Shown piece after piece: positions 7,631 to 17,049 of a stretch of 64,000 nucleotides of DNA. The stretch spans positions 16,553 through 80,552 of the forward strand of contig DATNPH010000191.1 of the NCBI GenBank assembly GCA_036703315.1, given 5' to 3'. Position 1 is the stretch's first letter. Every line of letters starts with the position of its first letter. Below the pieces are notes generated by a model. It was given only the letters and a program-made list of their open reading frames with translations, did no database searches and was not told where the DNA came from. Both the position numbers and the translations under genes were made by a program. This DNA comes from DATNPH01 sp036703315 (lineage in GTDB: Bacteria; Cyanobacteriota; Cyanobacteriia; Cyanobacteriales; Coleofasciculaceae).

Positions 7631-9853
7631 TTAGCTTGTCGGTGGAAGCCGATACATGATCACCTTGCCTTTCGAATTTTCCTCTACAAACACTAGATAC
7701 TCACCATTCGATCGCCGATAAGCTCGTAATCCATAGGGGATATCTACCCAACCACTTTCACGACTAACCTCTGGACCTGGAGACAATTTCGATACCAAAG
7801 CTCCTGTCGCCGCATTGTACACGTAGACTTCGATCGCTCTAGCTTCCCCCGTTTTACTAGTAACAGCAAAAACTCTCTCCCCTGCTACATCCATCGCCTT
7901 GATATGAACTTTGGGTTCAGCGGCTGGATCATACGGAAGCGCCAAACGCCAGCGCACGTTCTTGGACGTACTCCAATTGTCATAGCGCACGATTTCTGTC
8001 CCAACTAACCCCCAATCTCCATCGAGATTAGGGCGTTCGACCGTATAGCCGGCAAGATACATAACATCGGTTTCAGGGAAATACTTAATTCTTTCCAATG
8101 TATTAAAAAGAGCTGGCTTTGGTATTACTTCCGAAGCCGCAGCGCCATAAATCGGACTGCCATAACTATCCAATCCTTGAAAGCGATAATGTCGTATGAC
8201 GCCGGATTCAGAGGCTTGCCAAATGTCCCCTTTACTATCAACCTCCCAACCCCAGAGGACATCGTCGTTTTTAGAGTTAAGAATTTCATATTCATTGCGT
8301 TGAATCGAACCATTCCCATTCTGATCGCGCCATAGCCAACTTCCTCTCGCTGGTTGATTAGCTGGCCAATCCGTATGACCCCTGGTGAACATGCCACAGG
8401 GAACAGCAATCTCTCCATCAAAACGGTAGATCAAAAGACGTTCTGCCAGCATTTCCGATGAGAGAAACAGAAAGCGTTTTCCTTGTATACGACGGACAAA
8501 TGGCGCTGTCGGTGTAGTATGTAGTCGCCCATCGTCGGGGTAGCGGAACCTATCTAAGGTATGTGCTTTGTAGCGCCATTCCTTGCCGTTACTTTTGCGG
8601 TAATCCATGACGAAATGTTCGTCTTTAGTGAAGACATCCAGCCCGTTCGTGCCAGGATCAGCATCTGCCGTGTCTAGGAATTGCAGACCCATTAACTGCC
8701 ACAGTAGTCTTCTGTTAGGCGAATAGCTGCTCAAAAGTGCTCCTGACCGATTAGAGCCATCCTGGCTGATGTAGATGTTTCCTGCTGCATCCGTGCCGAC
8801 TCCAGTTATACCTCCAAGTTTCTCAGGAGTAACTTCTCCCGGTATACCGGAAGTGATCCCACCCTTTGAACCCAAAGTAGCAACTTGTACCGGAGCCTGC
8901 TTGAGGTCGTAAATCAGTATCTGCTGTTGCGGTCCATTGTCTGCCACCAACAGTCTGCCTTGATTATCTATGGCGATCGCCGTCGGTTCCCCGACACCTG
9001 TAATCTGTTTTGGCAATTGCCTTCCTGTCTGTGAATAATGCAAGATTTTAGAAGCATTGCTGGCATCTTTAGTCTGAATAATCCATAGATTCCCTTGACG
9101 ATCAACAGCAATCGGTCCCGGACGAGGAACAACCCAAGTGCGGATCTGGGTCATCGTCTCACTGTTGTAGACACGAATACGATTGGCACCAGGATCGCTT
9201 ACATACAATTGGTTCCCTACATTAGCCAATCCGGTAACTGGAGCTGACTTGCTAACAATCACCATACTTTTATCCCAGCCACGTCCTCCGCGAAAGGGGG
9301 CAGGTTGTCCAGACAAGTCATAGCGTCTCACACAATACCAGGTTGTCCCAGATGGTGGATAATCCTCATCGGCTTTCCCCTCTTTCTCCTGTCGCATGCC
9401 GACATAAATGTACTTACTATTTGCCGTGATAGCTTGCCCTCCACCTCGACCCCATCCATGCAAGTCATCAGCACTACCAATCACATCTCCGTTTTTGTAT
9501 ATTCCCACCTCTCTGGCGGCTTCATCCCATGCGCTATTGGTGTAGGCTGTTCCATCTGGTGCTACATACAGAGCACTCATTTGAATTTGCACCCACTTGT
9601 TGCCACCGCCGAACGTGTTGCCCAACCAAGATGTTCTATAAGCGGTTTGCGGTAAACCAGTGGGTGCAAAATAGAGTGCCATTACAGTAGAAGCAATCAT
9701 TCCTACACTTAGGTAGACCAGCAACCTAACTAAACGATGCTGACGAGAAGGCTGCGTGTGAATCAAACTCCTCCGTTGGTTTTTGATTCTGTCGATAAGA
9801 GTTTGTTTATGTTGTAATAGCTTGTTGACCAACATCAATAATTTGTTTTTCAT
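7631..9853 (-). CDS. Membrane-anchored NHL-type beta-propeller protein
   Basis: A 740-residue protein with a positively charged N-terminus, one hydrophobic segment (LVRLLVYLSVGMIASTVMALYF, about residues 42-63) and a long extracytoplasmic part. Repeating units such as GPIAVDRQGNLWI, TAIAIDNQGRLLVADNG and GVGTDAAGNIYISQDG are NHL/SMP-30-type propeller blades. DQNGNGSIQRNEYEI resembles a calcium-binding loop. No catalytic motif of a lyase or lactonase is obvious. Its position among glycosyltransferases suggests a surface-polysaccharide role such as binding, export or processing, but that is inference. Confidence 0.72.
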   Translation of the reverse strand: MKNKLLMLVNKLLQHKQTLIDRIKNQRRSLIHTQPSRQHRLVRLLVYLSVGMIASTVMALYFAPTGLPQTAYRTSWLGNTFGGGNKWVQIQMSALYVAPDGTAYTNSAWDEAAREVGIYKNGDVIGSADDLHGWGRGGGQAITANSKYIYVGMRQEKEGKADEDYPPSGTTWYCVRRYDLSGQPAPFRGGRGWDKSMVIVSKSAPVTGLANVGNQLYVSDPGANRIRVYNSETMTQIRTWVVPRPGPIAVDRQGNLWIIQTKDASNASKILHYSQTGRQLPKQITGVGEPTAIAIDNQGRLLVADNGPQQQILIYDLKQAPVQVATLGSKGGITSGIPGEVTPEKLGGITGVGTDAAGNIYISQDGSNRSGALLSSYSPNRRLLWQLMGLQFLDTADADPGTNGLDVFTKDEHFVMDYRKSNGKEWRYKAHTLDRFRYPDDGRLHTTPTAPFVRRIQGKRFLFLSSEMLAERLLIYRFDGEIAVPCGMFTRGHTDWPANQPARGSWLWRDQNGNGSIQRNEYEILNSKNDDVLWGWEVDSKGDIWQASESGVIRHYRFQGLDSYGSPIYGAAASEVIPKPALFNTLERIKYFPETDVMYLAGYTVERPNLDGDWGLVGTEIVRYDNWSTSKNVRWRLALPYDPAAEPKVHIKAMDVAGERVFAVTSKTGEARAIEVYVYNAATGALVSKLSPGPEVSRESGWVDIPYGLRAYRRSNGEYLVFVEENSKGKVIMYRLPPTS

Positions 9854-10019
9854 GTTCTTCTTGCTTAGCAGTTCCTTTTAATAGGGATTGTAAGTTAGGA
9901 GTTTGTCTTCTTGCGATTTTATGGCTTCACGAGCAGGGACTGATCAACTAAGTTCTTCAGAAGCTAGTTCCTGATTCAATTAAGCCTGTTGTATACTCTG
10001 GATACGCAGAAACAACAAA

Positions 10020-11201
10020 GTGGAAAATTACATAAACCATCTGACTACAAAATCAGCATACATTCTCTGCATTGGGCTGGGGTGGTTCCCCAAGACACCT
10101 GGTGGGTTAGACCGATACGTTTATGAACTCACTCACCAGCTAGCTGTAGGTCAAGATCGAGTTGAATTGTGTGGAGTTGGCCTACCGGAAACTCAAGCAA
10201 CCTCTTCCATAAAACTGACTAATCTGGCTGAGCCAGATAGCCCTCTAGGGAAACGATTGTGGTCTGTTCGCCGCAATTTTTTGAGCCGACAGGCTGCCAA
10301 ACCAGATGCCATTAACCTGCATTTTGCTCTATACAGCTTTCCTCTATTGAAGAGTTTGCCAAGGACAGTGCCGCTCACCTTCTCGTTTCACGGTCCCTGG
10401 GCATTAGAATGCAAGCAGGAAGGGGTAGGTGAACTGGGTGTTTTTTTGAGAGCCTGGATTGAACAACGAGTTTACAATCGATGCGATCGCTTCATAGTTC
10501 TTAGCAAATCCTTTGGTGAGATTCTGCATCAAAACTATCAAGTTCCTTGGAGCAAAATTCATATTATTCCTGGTGGAGTTGACCTAACCCGTTTTCAGCC
10601 AAACTTATCGCGTCAACAAGCTCGTTCACAGCTTAACTGGCCCCAAGATCGAGCGATTCTATTCACCCCTCGCCGCTTAGTTCATCGGGTAGGTCTTGAT
10701 AAATTATTGACTGCCTTAGCTACCATTAAACGCCGAATTCCTGATGTCTGGTTAGCGATCGCAGGGAAAGGACCCTTACAGGCTTCATTGGAAGAACAGG
10801 CTAGAGAATTGGGGCTGAACGACTATGTGAGATTTCTCGGTTTTTTACCGGATGACCTGTTACCTGTAGCTTACCAAGCCGCTGACCTGAGCGTGATGCC
10901 TAGCCAGTCTTTAGAAGGGTTTGGATTGGCATTGGTAGAATCCTTAGCCTGCGGAACTCCCGCCCTATGTACTCCTGTCGGTGGTATGCCAGAAGTCTTA
11001 ACGGCTTTCTCACCCGATTTTATTACCTCTTGTGCCGAGGCAACCGCGATCGCACAGCGATTAGAACAGGTGCTCCGGGGAGAAATACCAATGCCTTCCA
11101 GAGAAGCCTGTTATGAGTATGCCTCCATACACTTCGACTGGCAGAAAATCACTCCGCAGGTTCGGGAAGTTCTATTACGCTCCTCCACTAGACAGCTCTA
11201 A
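10020..11201 (+). CDS. Family 4 glycosyltransferase
   Basis: A 393-residue GT-B enzyme starting at GTG 10020. The N-terminal domain has GWFPKTPGGLDRYVYELTHQ, the glycine-rich GT4 loop. The C-terminal domain has IPGGVDLTRFQP, TPRRLVHRVGLDKLL and EGFGLALVESLACG, the E-x7-E donor-binding motif. The (P)GG(L/I)xRYVyEL opening occurs in GT4 enzymes of cyanobacterial exopolysaccharide clusters. It lies divergently from the propeller gene across a 166-base gap and is the last glycosyltransferase of the cluster. Confidence 0.88.
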   Translation: MENYINHLTTKSAYILCIGLGWFPKTPGGLDRYVYELTHQLAVGQDRVELCGVGLPETQATSSIKLTNLAEPDSPLGKRLWSVRRNFLSRQAAKPDAINLHFALYSFPLLKSLPRTVPLTFSFHGPWALECKQEGVGELGVFLRAWIEQRVYNRCDRFIVLSKSFGEILHQNYQVPWSKIHIIPGGVDLTRFQPNLSRQQARSQLNWPQDRAILFTPRRLVHRVGLDKLLTALATIKRRIPDVWLAIAGKGPLQASLEEQARELGLNDYVRFLGFLPDDLLPVAYQAADLSVMPSQSLEGFGLALVESLACGTPALCTPVGGMPEVLTAFSPDFITSCAEATAIAQRLEQVLRGEIPMPSREACYEYASIHFDWQKITPQVREVLLRSSTRQL

Positions 11202-11335
11202 CGCACCTATCTCATTTAATTTAGAGATTATTGTTGAGTTTTGTAACTTTTGCAGAAAATACAAAAGGTTTTCATTGAGTAGCAAATAGAGAAGAGTTAG
11301 GGAGGTGGCAAAAAATTTGAGCTAGCGTACCTGAA

Positions 11336-11632
11336 TTACTTAACTCGGTAACATACATTAAATGCATTCTCTTGCAAGGTTCCGAGGTTTGGAGTCTTTG
11401 TGGCGACACTTTTAGATGTGTTTCCATCTTTAGGCTTGTTGGCAAACTCCTGAAGGGAAGCGTTGAATTCTTTCTCAGCTTGATTTACCGCTTCCTGAGC
11501 TTTGTTACATTGTGAGGTTTGTCCTGCCTGAGTATCGGCAGAAACACATCCATTTAATAAACACATTAGAAAGAAAAATCCTACGATTGTCTCAGCTTTC
11601 TTTGGCGCTTTTGCAACAGTAGCAAATTTCAT
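11336..11632 (-). CDS. Small predicted lipoprotein
   Basis: A 98-residue protein with a signal peptide ending in the lipobox LLNGC (FFFLMCLLNGC), so it should be lipid-anchored after cleavage. The mature part (QCNKAQEAVNQAEKEFNAS) is a short charged, probably helical segment with no recognised domain. Two further cysteines (QCNK and FNVCYR) could form a disulfide. It stands alone between the glycosyltransferase cluster and the GspE-like gene. Function unknown. Confidence 0.6.
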   Translation of the reverse strand: MKFATVAKAPKKAETIVGFFFLMCLLNGCVSADTQAGQTSQCNKAQEAVNQAEKEFNASLQEFANKPKDGNTSKSVATKTPNLGTLQENAFNVCYRVK

Positions 11633-12081
11633 AAGTGTAGGTATAACTGGAGTGGGAGCTAATACAACCTACTGAAGAAGATGTCGAGTTCAGGACGATT
11701 CATGAAATTTCATTGGACTTCTTGCATAAATCAAACCAAGAGTGATCGCTCCTAGAGCTACATACTCACAATTGACTGTTACAGTTATCCATTCTAGGAA
11801 AATTGATAGTGCTCATCTAATATTCACAGCTGGGGGAAGTGGAGAGTGATCGCCTAAATAACATTCACAGCTGTGGAAATTGGAGAGTGATCGCCTAACC
11901 TTCTAGTACATTTGAAAATTAACAATCTAGTTGTTTTCTAGGCAGTTGTGCCGATTTTGTCTAACATAGCGGAGTGACAGGTAAATAACTCTATCGTTAG
12001 AGAAAATTGCCGACTCACAATTTCAATAGTGCTACCTCACAGCTCAATTGATAGTCCTAACGCTCTAGCCCATCAAATGCT
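11633..12081. other. Spacer with a diverged direct repeat
   Basis: No credible gene is seen in these 449 bases. The unit ATTCACAGCTG...GGAGAGTGATCGCCTAA occurs twice, at 11822-11857 and 11863-11898 (36-base copies with a 41-base period and a few mismatches). A related GAGTGATCGCTCCTA lies near 11741. The region precedes the GspE-like gene and may hold its promoter. Confidence 0.55.
11822..11898. repeat. Two-copy direct repeat, 41-bp period
   Basis: Two 36-base copies share ATTCACAGCTG, GGAGAGTGATCGCC and TAA, differing at a few positions in the middle. They are separated by ATAAC. Repeated spacing upstream of a gene could mark a regulator site, but nothing else supports that. Confidence 0.6.
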
Positions 12082-13857
12082 ATGGAAATTTCTTCATCAG
12101 TATCCTCTGCTTGGCAGCAGCTTAAGAATCGTGAAATTAGCTGCGAAGAAGCACTGAGCCTTTTGGTAGACGCCCAAGGGACTGTCAACCGGGAACGCCT
12201 TGATCCGGAAGTCCATCACCGATTCTTTCGGCACTTTCTTGATCGCAATACCTTGCCGCCGGTGATTCCTCTCCTGCTTTGGCGCGGCTGCTACTACTTG
12301 GGAAGCCCAGTAACGGTATCTTCGGAGGTGATTCGGGATCTGGGCGATCGCACCCTCACTGAGATTAAAATTATTGCGATTACGGCTAAAAGCTATCGCA
12401 TCTGGTTTCACGCTCAAAACCTCGACCTTAACCGCCTCAGTTCTGTCCCGTTGATGAACCCCCTCACGGGTGAGCAGGAAAAAGAAGACATATCAGAAAC
12501 CACAGAACTCTACCTAGCGAAAGCCGTTGACCAGATTGGTCGCCTTAGAACCATAATCTCCGGGGCATTACGCAACCGTGCCAGTGACATTCACATGGAA
12601 CCGACACCAGAAGGCTTGCGAGTCCGTTATCGCATTGATGGTGTGTTGCGCGACATTACCCGGATGCCTTTAGACCTCAGCCGCAAAGTCATTGTTGCCC
12701 TTAAGGTCATGTCTGACATGGACATCGCTGAAAGTCGGTGTCCCCAAGATGGGCGGATTGGCGAGAAGTATGCCAGTGGTGAAGCGGGTGAGTTGGGCAT
12801 GGATATGCGGGTGAGTACTCTCCCCTGCGTGGGTGGAGAAAAAGCAGTGATTCGTTTACTGCCCAGAAAAAATCCCTTTTCCCGGATTGAAAACTTAGGA
12901 TTCTCTCAGAAATCACTCGACACCTACAAAAGCTGGTTGCAGCAGCCTCAAGGAATGATTATCCTGACGGGTCCGACCGGTTCCGGGAAAACCAGTACAC
13001 TCTACACAAGTCTACAATTTGTTGCCACAGAACATGTCAATGTTGTGACAGTAGAAGACCCCGTAGAGTACGTGCTATCTGGTATTACGCAAACTCAGGT
13101 GAATGAGCGTGCAGGGATGAGTTTTGCCGCTGGTTTGCGATCGATTTTGCGCCAAGACCCTGACATTATAATGGTTGGGGAAATCCGGGATAGTGAAACA
13201 GCTGAGACAGCCGTTCGAGCTGCGCTGACAGGGCATTTGGTCTTTACCACTCTACACACCAATGATGCCGTTGGTGCAATTCCCCGAATCAAAGATATTG
13301 GTCCTGACCCAGCGTTAATTAGTGACGCACTGCTGGGAATTGTTGCACAGCGTTTGGTGCGTCGGGTATGTCCTCACTGTGCAGAGCCTTACACACCGAC
13401 ACAAAGGGATTTACAGGTACTAGGCTTGGCAGGCAAGCCACTTCCTCCTCCATCTCTTTCCGGTAAGTGGCAGTGGCGGCGGGGACGCGGCTGTGACAAG
13501 TGTTTCAATTCAGGTTACTTGGGACGGGAAGCGATCGTGGAGTTGCTCGATATTGATGACCGAGTGCGGGAAATTATCTATGAAGGCACGATGACTCAGT
13601 TGCATCGCTATCTCAGAGACATCAAGTTTATCTCGTTTGGGGCGGCAGCAAGAGAGAAGGTGACAACGGGTGTAACAACAGTTGAGGAAGTGTTGCGGGT
13701 ATTACCTCGTAGTGCTTTTGCCCGTCACTCTTCAACAGACAAGATTTATACAGATATTCCCCAACTCCCCTTACCTCCCCCAGTTCCTCCTACAAAAGGG
13801 GAAGATCAGGACGAATTCTTACTTACGGGAGCCAATGGTGGAGGGTATAAGTCTTGA
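12082..13857 (+). CDS. GspE/PilB-type secretion or pilus ATPase
   Basis: A 591-residue hexameric traffic ATPase that would power pilus extension or type II-like secretion from the cytoplasmic face. The order is a divergent N-terminal domain (1-145), ASDIHMEPTPEGLRVRYRIDGV as the N2 domain, Walker A GPTGSGKT (about 297-304), the Asp box, Walker B IIMVGEIRD and the His box GHLVFTTLHTND. A zinc-binding tetracysteine motif follows (CPHC, then CDKC). Cyanobacterial PilB is usually longer (about 670 residues) and near pilT/pilC; here neither is adjacent, so this may be a paralogue. Confidence 0.85.
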   Translation: MEISSSVSSAWQQLKNREISCEEALSLLVDAQGTVNRERLDPEVHHRFFRHFLDRNTLPPVIPLLLWRGCYYLGSPVTVSSEVIRDLGDRTLTEIKIIAITAKSYRIWFHAQNLDLNRLSSVPLMNPLTGEQEKEDISETTELYLAKAVDQIGRLRTIISGALRNRASDIHMEPTPEGLRVRYRIDGVLRDITRMPLDLSRKVIVALKVMSDMDIAESRCPQDGRIGEKYASGEAGELGMDMRVSTLPCVGGEKAVIRLLPRKNPFSRIENLGFSQKSLDTYKSWLQQPQGMIILTGPTGSGKTSTLYTSLQFVATEHVNVVTVEDPVEYVLSGITQTQVNERAGMSFAAGLRSILRQDPDIIMVGEIRDSETAETAVRAALTGHLVFTTLHTNDAVGAIPRIKDIGPDPALISDALLGIVAQRLVRRVCPHCAEPYTPTQRDLQVLGLAGKPLPPPSLSGKWQWRRGRGCDKCFNSGYLGREAIVELLDIDDRVREIIYEGTMTQLHRYLRDIKFISFGAAAREKVTTGVTTVEEVLRVLPRSAFARHSSTDKIYTDIPQLPLPPPVPPTKGEDQDEFLLTGANGGGYKS

Positions 13858-13930
13858 CAACCTAGCCGTCTTAAGGCGGGGTTGAGTTAGTAGGACAGTG
13901 GATAGTAGTTAGTAGGATTATAGTTTTCTA

Positions 13931-13982
13931 TTCGTGAACTACCCACACCGACTCGTAAGAGCGGTGTGGGCTTCTAGTATCA
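13931..13982 (-). ncRNA. Probable reRNA/omega-RNA 3' hairpin of the tnpB remnant
   Basis: On the minus strand, just past the tnpB fragment, the sequence AAGCCCACACCG (complement of 13962-13973) pairs with CGGTGTGGGT, then AGTTCAC. From memory, cyanobacterial tnpB elements often end in a GCCCACACC...GGTGTGGGTAGTTCAC hairpin, which is the 3' scaffold of the guide RNA. The loop holds CTCTTACGAGT. The bases that follow (GAATAGAAAAC) would be the guide position. Because tnpB is truncated, the RNA is probably non-functional here. Confidence 0.45.
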
Positions 13983-14032
13983 TAGCCCGTTGCCCTTTCA
14001 CCTTGCGGTTATCCGGTCTTACACAGGCTCTA

Positions 14033-14362
14033 CTAGCAGGGACTCTCTTTCCCTGCGTCCATAACCATTATCCGAATGCCTTCAGCTCTGATGTTTAATG
14101 AGGCGTTACCATCGCGGTCATGATGAGTGCCACAAGACGGGCAATCCCACTCTCTGATATCTAGTGGTAGTTCATCCATGACATGACCACAGCATGAACA
14201 CTTTTTAGAGCTTGGGAAAAATCTGCCAATCTCTACAAGCCTGCCTTGCTTGCGTTCTAGTTTGTAGGCAAGGAAGTTAACAAACATCCCCCAACCAACA
14301 TCGGATATTGCTTTTGACAGCTTTCGGTTCCGTATCAAACCCTTGACGTGAAGGTTTTCCAC
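14033..14362 (-). pseudogene. tnpB: TnpB (IS605 OrfB) C-terminal fragment
   Basis: A 109-residue open frame covers only the end of a protein that is normally about 400 residues. It retains the zinc ribbon (CSCCGHV, then CPSCGTHHDRDGNAS) and the last RuvC motif with its catalytic aspartate in HDRDGNAS. The N-terminal wedge, REC-like part and first RuvC residues are missing. Complete TnpB is an RNA-guided DNA nuclease; this remnant cannot be active. There is no tnpA next to it. Confidence 0.8.
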
Positions 14363-14950
14363 GACGATGACTTGGCTTTCGTCCTACTAACCATTAACAA
14401 CTAACCACTATCCCCGACCGCCCATTCCTCGCCGCAAAAGTACCGAAGATGGAGATTCCTGGGCGGGTGGCGTTGACCAAAAAGAATGAAAAAGGTTAGC
14501 GTCTGCTTCGCTAATACCCTTTATACTCCCTATGATTAAAAAACCTGTATCAAACCCAAATGAAAATTGTTATACCCACTGGAGATAGTGCAAAAAAAAT
14601 TGCCCCATCAAGTCACTGAAAGGGCGGTGGTGTTTTTTAGGTTTCTTAAGCATAATGACTAAGTGTGAATAATTTGTGAATACTCAGCATGTCTGATTAA
14701 TTCCTAGTGAAAGCAATCTGGTTACAAAAATTGTTACCAACGTCTTTCTAAGGGTCAGCTGCCTCTACGATGAAATTGAGCTAAGGCTCCTCATACCAAG
14801 CGCACCGTGGAACCTTGGCGTCCCACGGTTTTTTCTGAAATACTGGTGGCGTTGCTAAGAGAATTTTGAAATTGCTATATGATATGTGAGTCTTAAAAAA
14901 GTGCTCTAAGCGATCGCTTTTTTTCCTACAGAAGAGGCAAATCCTCTAGC
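14363..14950. other. 588-base spacer with a terminator-like hairpin
   Basis: No protein gene is supported. The first 60 bases belong to the tnpB remnant's edge. The rest is AT-rich and ends with a plus-strand intrinsic-terminator hairpin at 14804-14834. GspE lies about 950 bases upstream with the minus-strand tnpB remnant between, so the hairpin may close an unannotated RNA (see findings). Confidence 0.5.
14804..14834 (+). terminator. Intrinsic terminator-like hairpin
   Basis: ACCGTGG (14804-14810) pairs with CCACGGT (14823-14829), giving a 7-bp stem with a 12-base loop, followed directly by a run of six T. No plus-strand gene ends nearby. Confidence 0.55.
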
Positions 14951-15910
14951 CTACATTCTGGTGATAATCTTCCGTAGCTGTTGCTCCTGTTTCCTGAGTT
15001 CTGTAATCAGCTGGGTATTGTGGAGGGCGACATCAGCTTGATTGAGTTTTACCTTTTCTTTAAGTCTCTGGGTTAGTTGGTAACAAAACTGGCATCGTTC
15101 TAGAATTTGTTGAATCGAAGGAGCAAATGTAGCAAATTGTTCTTCATCCTCTTGGGTAAACCCATTAGTATCGATTCTCACACATAAGTCGTATTCAGGG
15201 TCTTGATTCGGCTTGAGCTTGTTGATAAATTGCACAACGGCAACTAAATCTTGTTGCTTATTTAACAGAGGCCAAGCCAAAATTGTGTAAGTGCGGTATC
15301 CCGTTTTATAATCTGTTTTCTTTGCCTCTTCAGAGCGTGGATCATCATAGACATCAAAAGGAATATTGATCACGTCTGCGGACGTAGCGGCGAGACTAGC
15401 AATTCCTCTGTCTACAGGAATTTCAATCACTAGAGAGCCACCCTCACCATCCTCAGCATTAATCGAACCGAGTTTGTTTCGTTGTCGATCAAGTAAAAAA
15501 ATGCTGGTGCGATCTGCACTTAGCAAATCCCCTGCTTTGCGGGTGAGGCGACATAGCATTTCACACAGAACGCTAACCAGATCCTTGATCGCCTCGTCAA
15601 CAATACTAACTGCCTCAACTGAATTGGGATTGCTAATGGTATTGCCTGAATCTTTCTCTACAGGCGAAGAGGAAGCTGGACTCTCTGGCAGATCTAAGCC
15701 AGCCATTTCTCGCCAGTTCAGTCCCAATGTCTGACAAATCTCTAAAAAATTTAGACCATTAATCAGTTGGCCTTTCAGGAAGAGATGAACCACGGGCAGA
15801 GATAGCCCTAATTCTTTGGCTACAAATTGCTCACGTCCATTGCTCTTATGCTTCCAGGTCAACTTGACCTGTTCGATGTATCGAGGATGCACACTTAATG
15901 ATCTGGACAT
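14951..15910 (-). CDS. GAF-domain sensor protein with N-terminal helical domain
   Basis: A 319-residue soluble protein. Residues 1-75 form a helical, HTH-like region (REQFVAKELGLSLPVVHLFLKG) seen at the start of some cyanobacterial sensors. Residues about 115-275 are a GAF domain, with RTSIFLLDRQRNKLGS, the IPVDRGIASLAATSADVINI segment and ILAWPLLNKQQDLVAVVQFINK, as in cyclic-nucleotide-type GAFs. The C-terminus (LTQRLKEKVKLNQADVAL) is a coiled coil. There is no cyclase, kinase or response output, so it may act by protein contact. The ligand is unknown. Confidence 0.75.
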   Translation of the reverse strand: MSRSLSVHPRYIEQVKLTWKHKSNGREQFVAKELGLSLPVVHLFLKGQLINGLNFLEICQTLGLNWREMAGLDLPESPASSSPVEKDSGNTISNPNSVEAVSIVDEAIKDLVSVLCEMLCRLTRKAGDLLSADRTSIFLLDRQRNKLGSINAEDGEGGSLVIEIPVDRGIASLAATSADVINIPFDVYDDPRSEEAKKTDYKTGYRTYTILAWPLLNKQQDLVAVVQFINKLKPNQDPEYDLCVRIDTNGFTQEDEEQFATFAPSIQQILERCQFCYQLTQRLKEKVKLNQADVALHNTQLITELRKQEQQLRKIITRM

Positions 15911-16004
15911 ATCTGAGCATCAGAGAACTGCTCCGATCATAGACGAGGATGATGACTTAAAATCAGCCTACTAGAGCGATCGCTTCTCTCAGGTACAAAA
16001 CGTT

Positions 16005-17009
16005 ATGAAAGCCGTCTTAATGACAGCCTCTGGTGAACCAGATGTGCTGCAACTACAGGAAATACCAGAACCCCAAATACAAAAAGATACAGAAATCCTG
16101 GTGCGACTCCAGGCAGCAGGTATTAACCCAATTGATACCAAACTGCGGCAGAGGGGAACCTTTTACCCAGACCAGATGCCAGCTATCTTAGGCTGTGACG
16201 GGGCTGGTGTCGTGGAAGCTGTCGGTTCTGGCGTCCGGGGATTTCGGGTTGGGGATGAAGTCTATTTCTGCGCTGGAGGACTAGGCGAGTCTCACACTGG
16301 AAACTATGCTCAGCTAACAGTCGTTGATGAGCGATTAGTTGCTCACAAACCTACGTCCCTTTCTTTCGCTGAAGCTGCTGCTGCCCCATTAGTGCTCATC
16401 ACCGCTTGGGAAGCACTTTACGATAGAGGACGCTTAGAAGCAGGGCAACGAGTGCTGATTCATGCGGGTGCTGGTGGCGTAGGTCATGTTGCCATCCAGT
16501 TAGCAAAACTTGAAGGTGCAGAAGTCTGTACGACTATCGGTTCTCAGGACAAAGCGAGATTAGTCCGACACTTTGGTGCTGACCACCCGCTCCTTTACAA
16601 ACAAACTGACTTTGTGCAAGCTGCTCTAGATTGGACTGGGGGTGAGGGAGTAGACCTTGCTTTTGACACGGTAGGGGGAAAGACATTTTATGATACTGTC
16701 CCAGCCGTGCGGGTATATGGCGATTTGGTGACGATTCTTGAACCTGACCCGGCTCAGGGAAATTTGAAGACGGCGCGATCGCGTAACCTCCGCATTAGCC
16801 TTGAACTCATGCTTACTCCACAGTTCAAGGGACTTGTTGCCGCCCAGCAACATCAAGCTAATATTCTCAAGCAGTGTGCCACTTGGATAGATGAAGGCAA
16901 GTTGAAAATCCACCTCAGCCAAACTTTTGCTTTAAAAGACGCAGCGGCTGCTCACAAAGCTTTAGAAACTGGCTCAATCACTGGCAAAATTGCTCTGCTC
17001 ATCGATTAA
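16005..17009 (+). CDS. Zinc-independent quinone oxidoreductase (MDR family)
   Basis: A 334-residue medium-chain dehydrogenase/reductase. MKAVLMTASGEPDVLQL is the standard quinone oxidoreductase start. The catalytic-domain motif GINPIDTKLRQRG and the NADPH-binding HAGAGGVGHVAIQLAKL (about residues 153-169) are present. Cysteine zinc ligands of the alcohol dehydrogenases are not seen, placing it with the QOR/zeta-crystallin group that reduces quinones or enones using NADPH. It is divergent from the GAF protein at 14951, with about 95 bases between them, and a HIP1 site lies in that gap. Confidence 0.88.
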   Translation: MKAVLMTASGEPDVLQLQEIPEPQIQKDTEILVRLQAAGINPIDTKLRQRGTFYPDQMPAILGCDGAGVVEAVGSGVRGFRVGDEVYFCAGGLGESHTGNYAQLTVVDERLVAHKPTSLSFAEAAAAPLVLITAWEALYDRGRLEAGQRVLIHAGAGGVGHVAIQLAKLEGAEVCTTIGSQDKARLVRHFGADHPLLYKQTDFVQAALDWTGGEGVDLAFDTVGGKTFYDTVPAVRVYGDLVTILEPDPAQGNLKTARSRNLRISLELMLTPQFKGLVAAQQHQANILKQCATWIDEGKLKIHLSQTFALKDAAAAHKALETGSITGKIALLID

Positions 17010-17049
17010 CATCCGTGCAAATAACTTTTGGAATCTTGAACTATTGTCT

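Larger units (their letters stand above)
13886..14391 (-). mobile_element. IS200/IS605-type remnant (tnpB fragment plus 3' end)
   Basis: The remnant consists of the C-terminal tnpB piece at 14033-14362 and its downstream 3' end at about 13931-13975. An 11-base inverted repeat, GTTAGTAGGAC (13886-13896) and GTCCTACTAAC (14381-14391), brackets it. True IS200/IS605 elements have hairpins rather than inverted ends, so this bracket may belong to the short 'GTTAGTAG' spacer repeats common in cyanobacteria. No tnpA is present, so the element is not autonomous. Confidence 0.6.

Noticed and set aside
12097..12417. Minus-strand open frame inside the GspE-like gene
   Set aside because: It is antisense to a well-supported ATPase gene and has no family resemblance.
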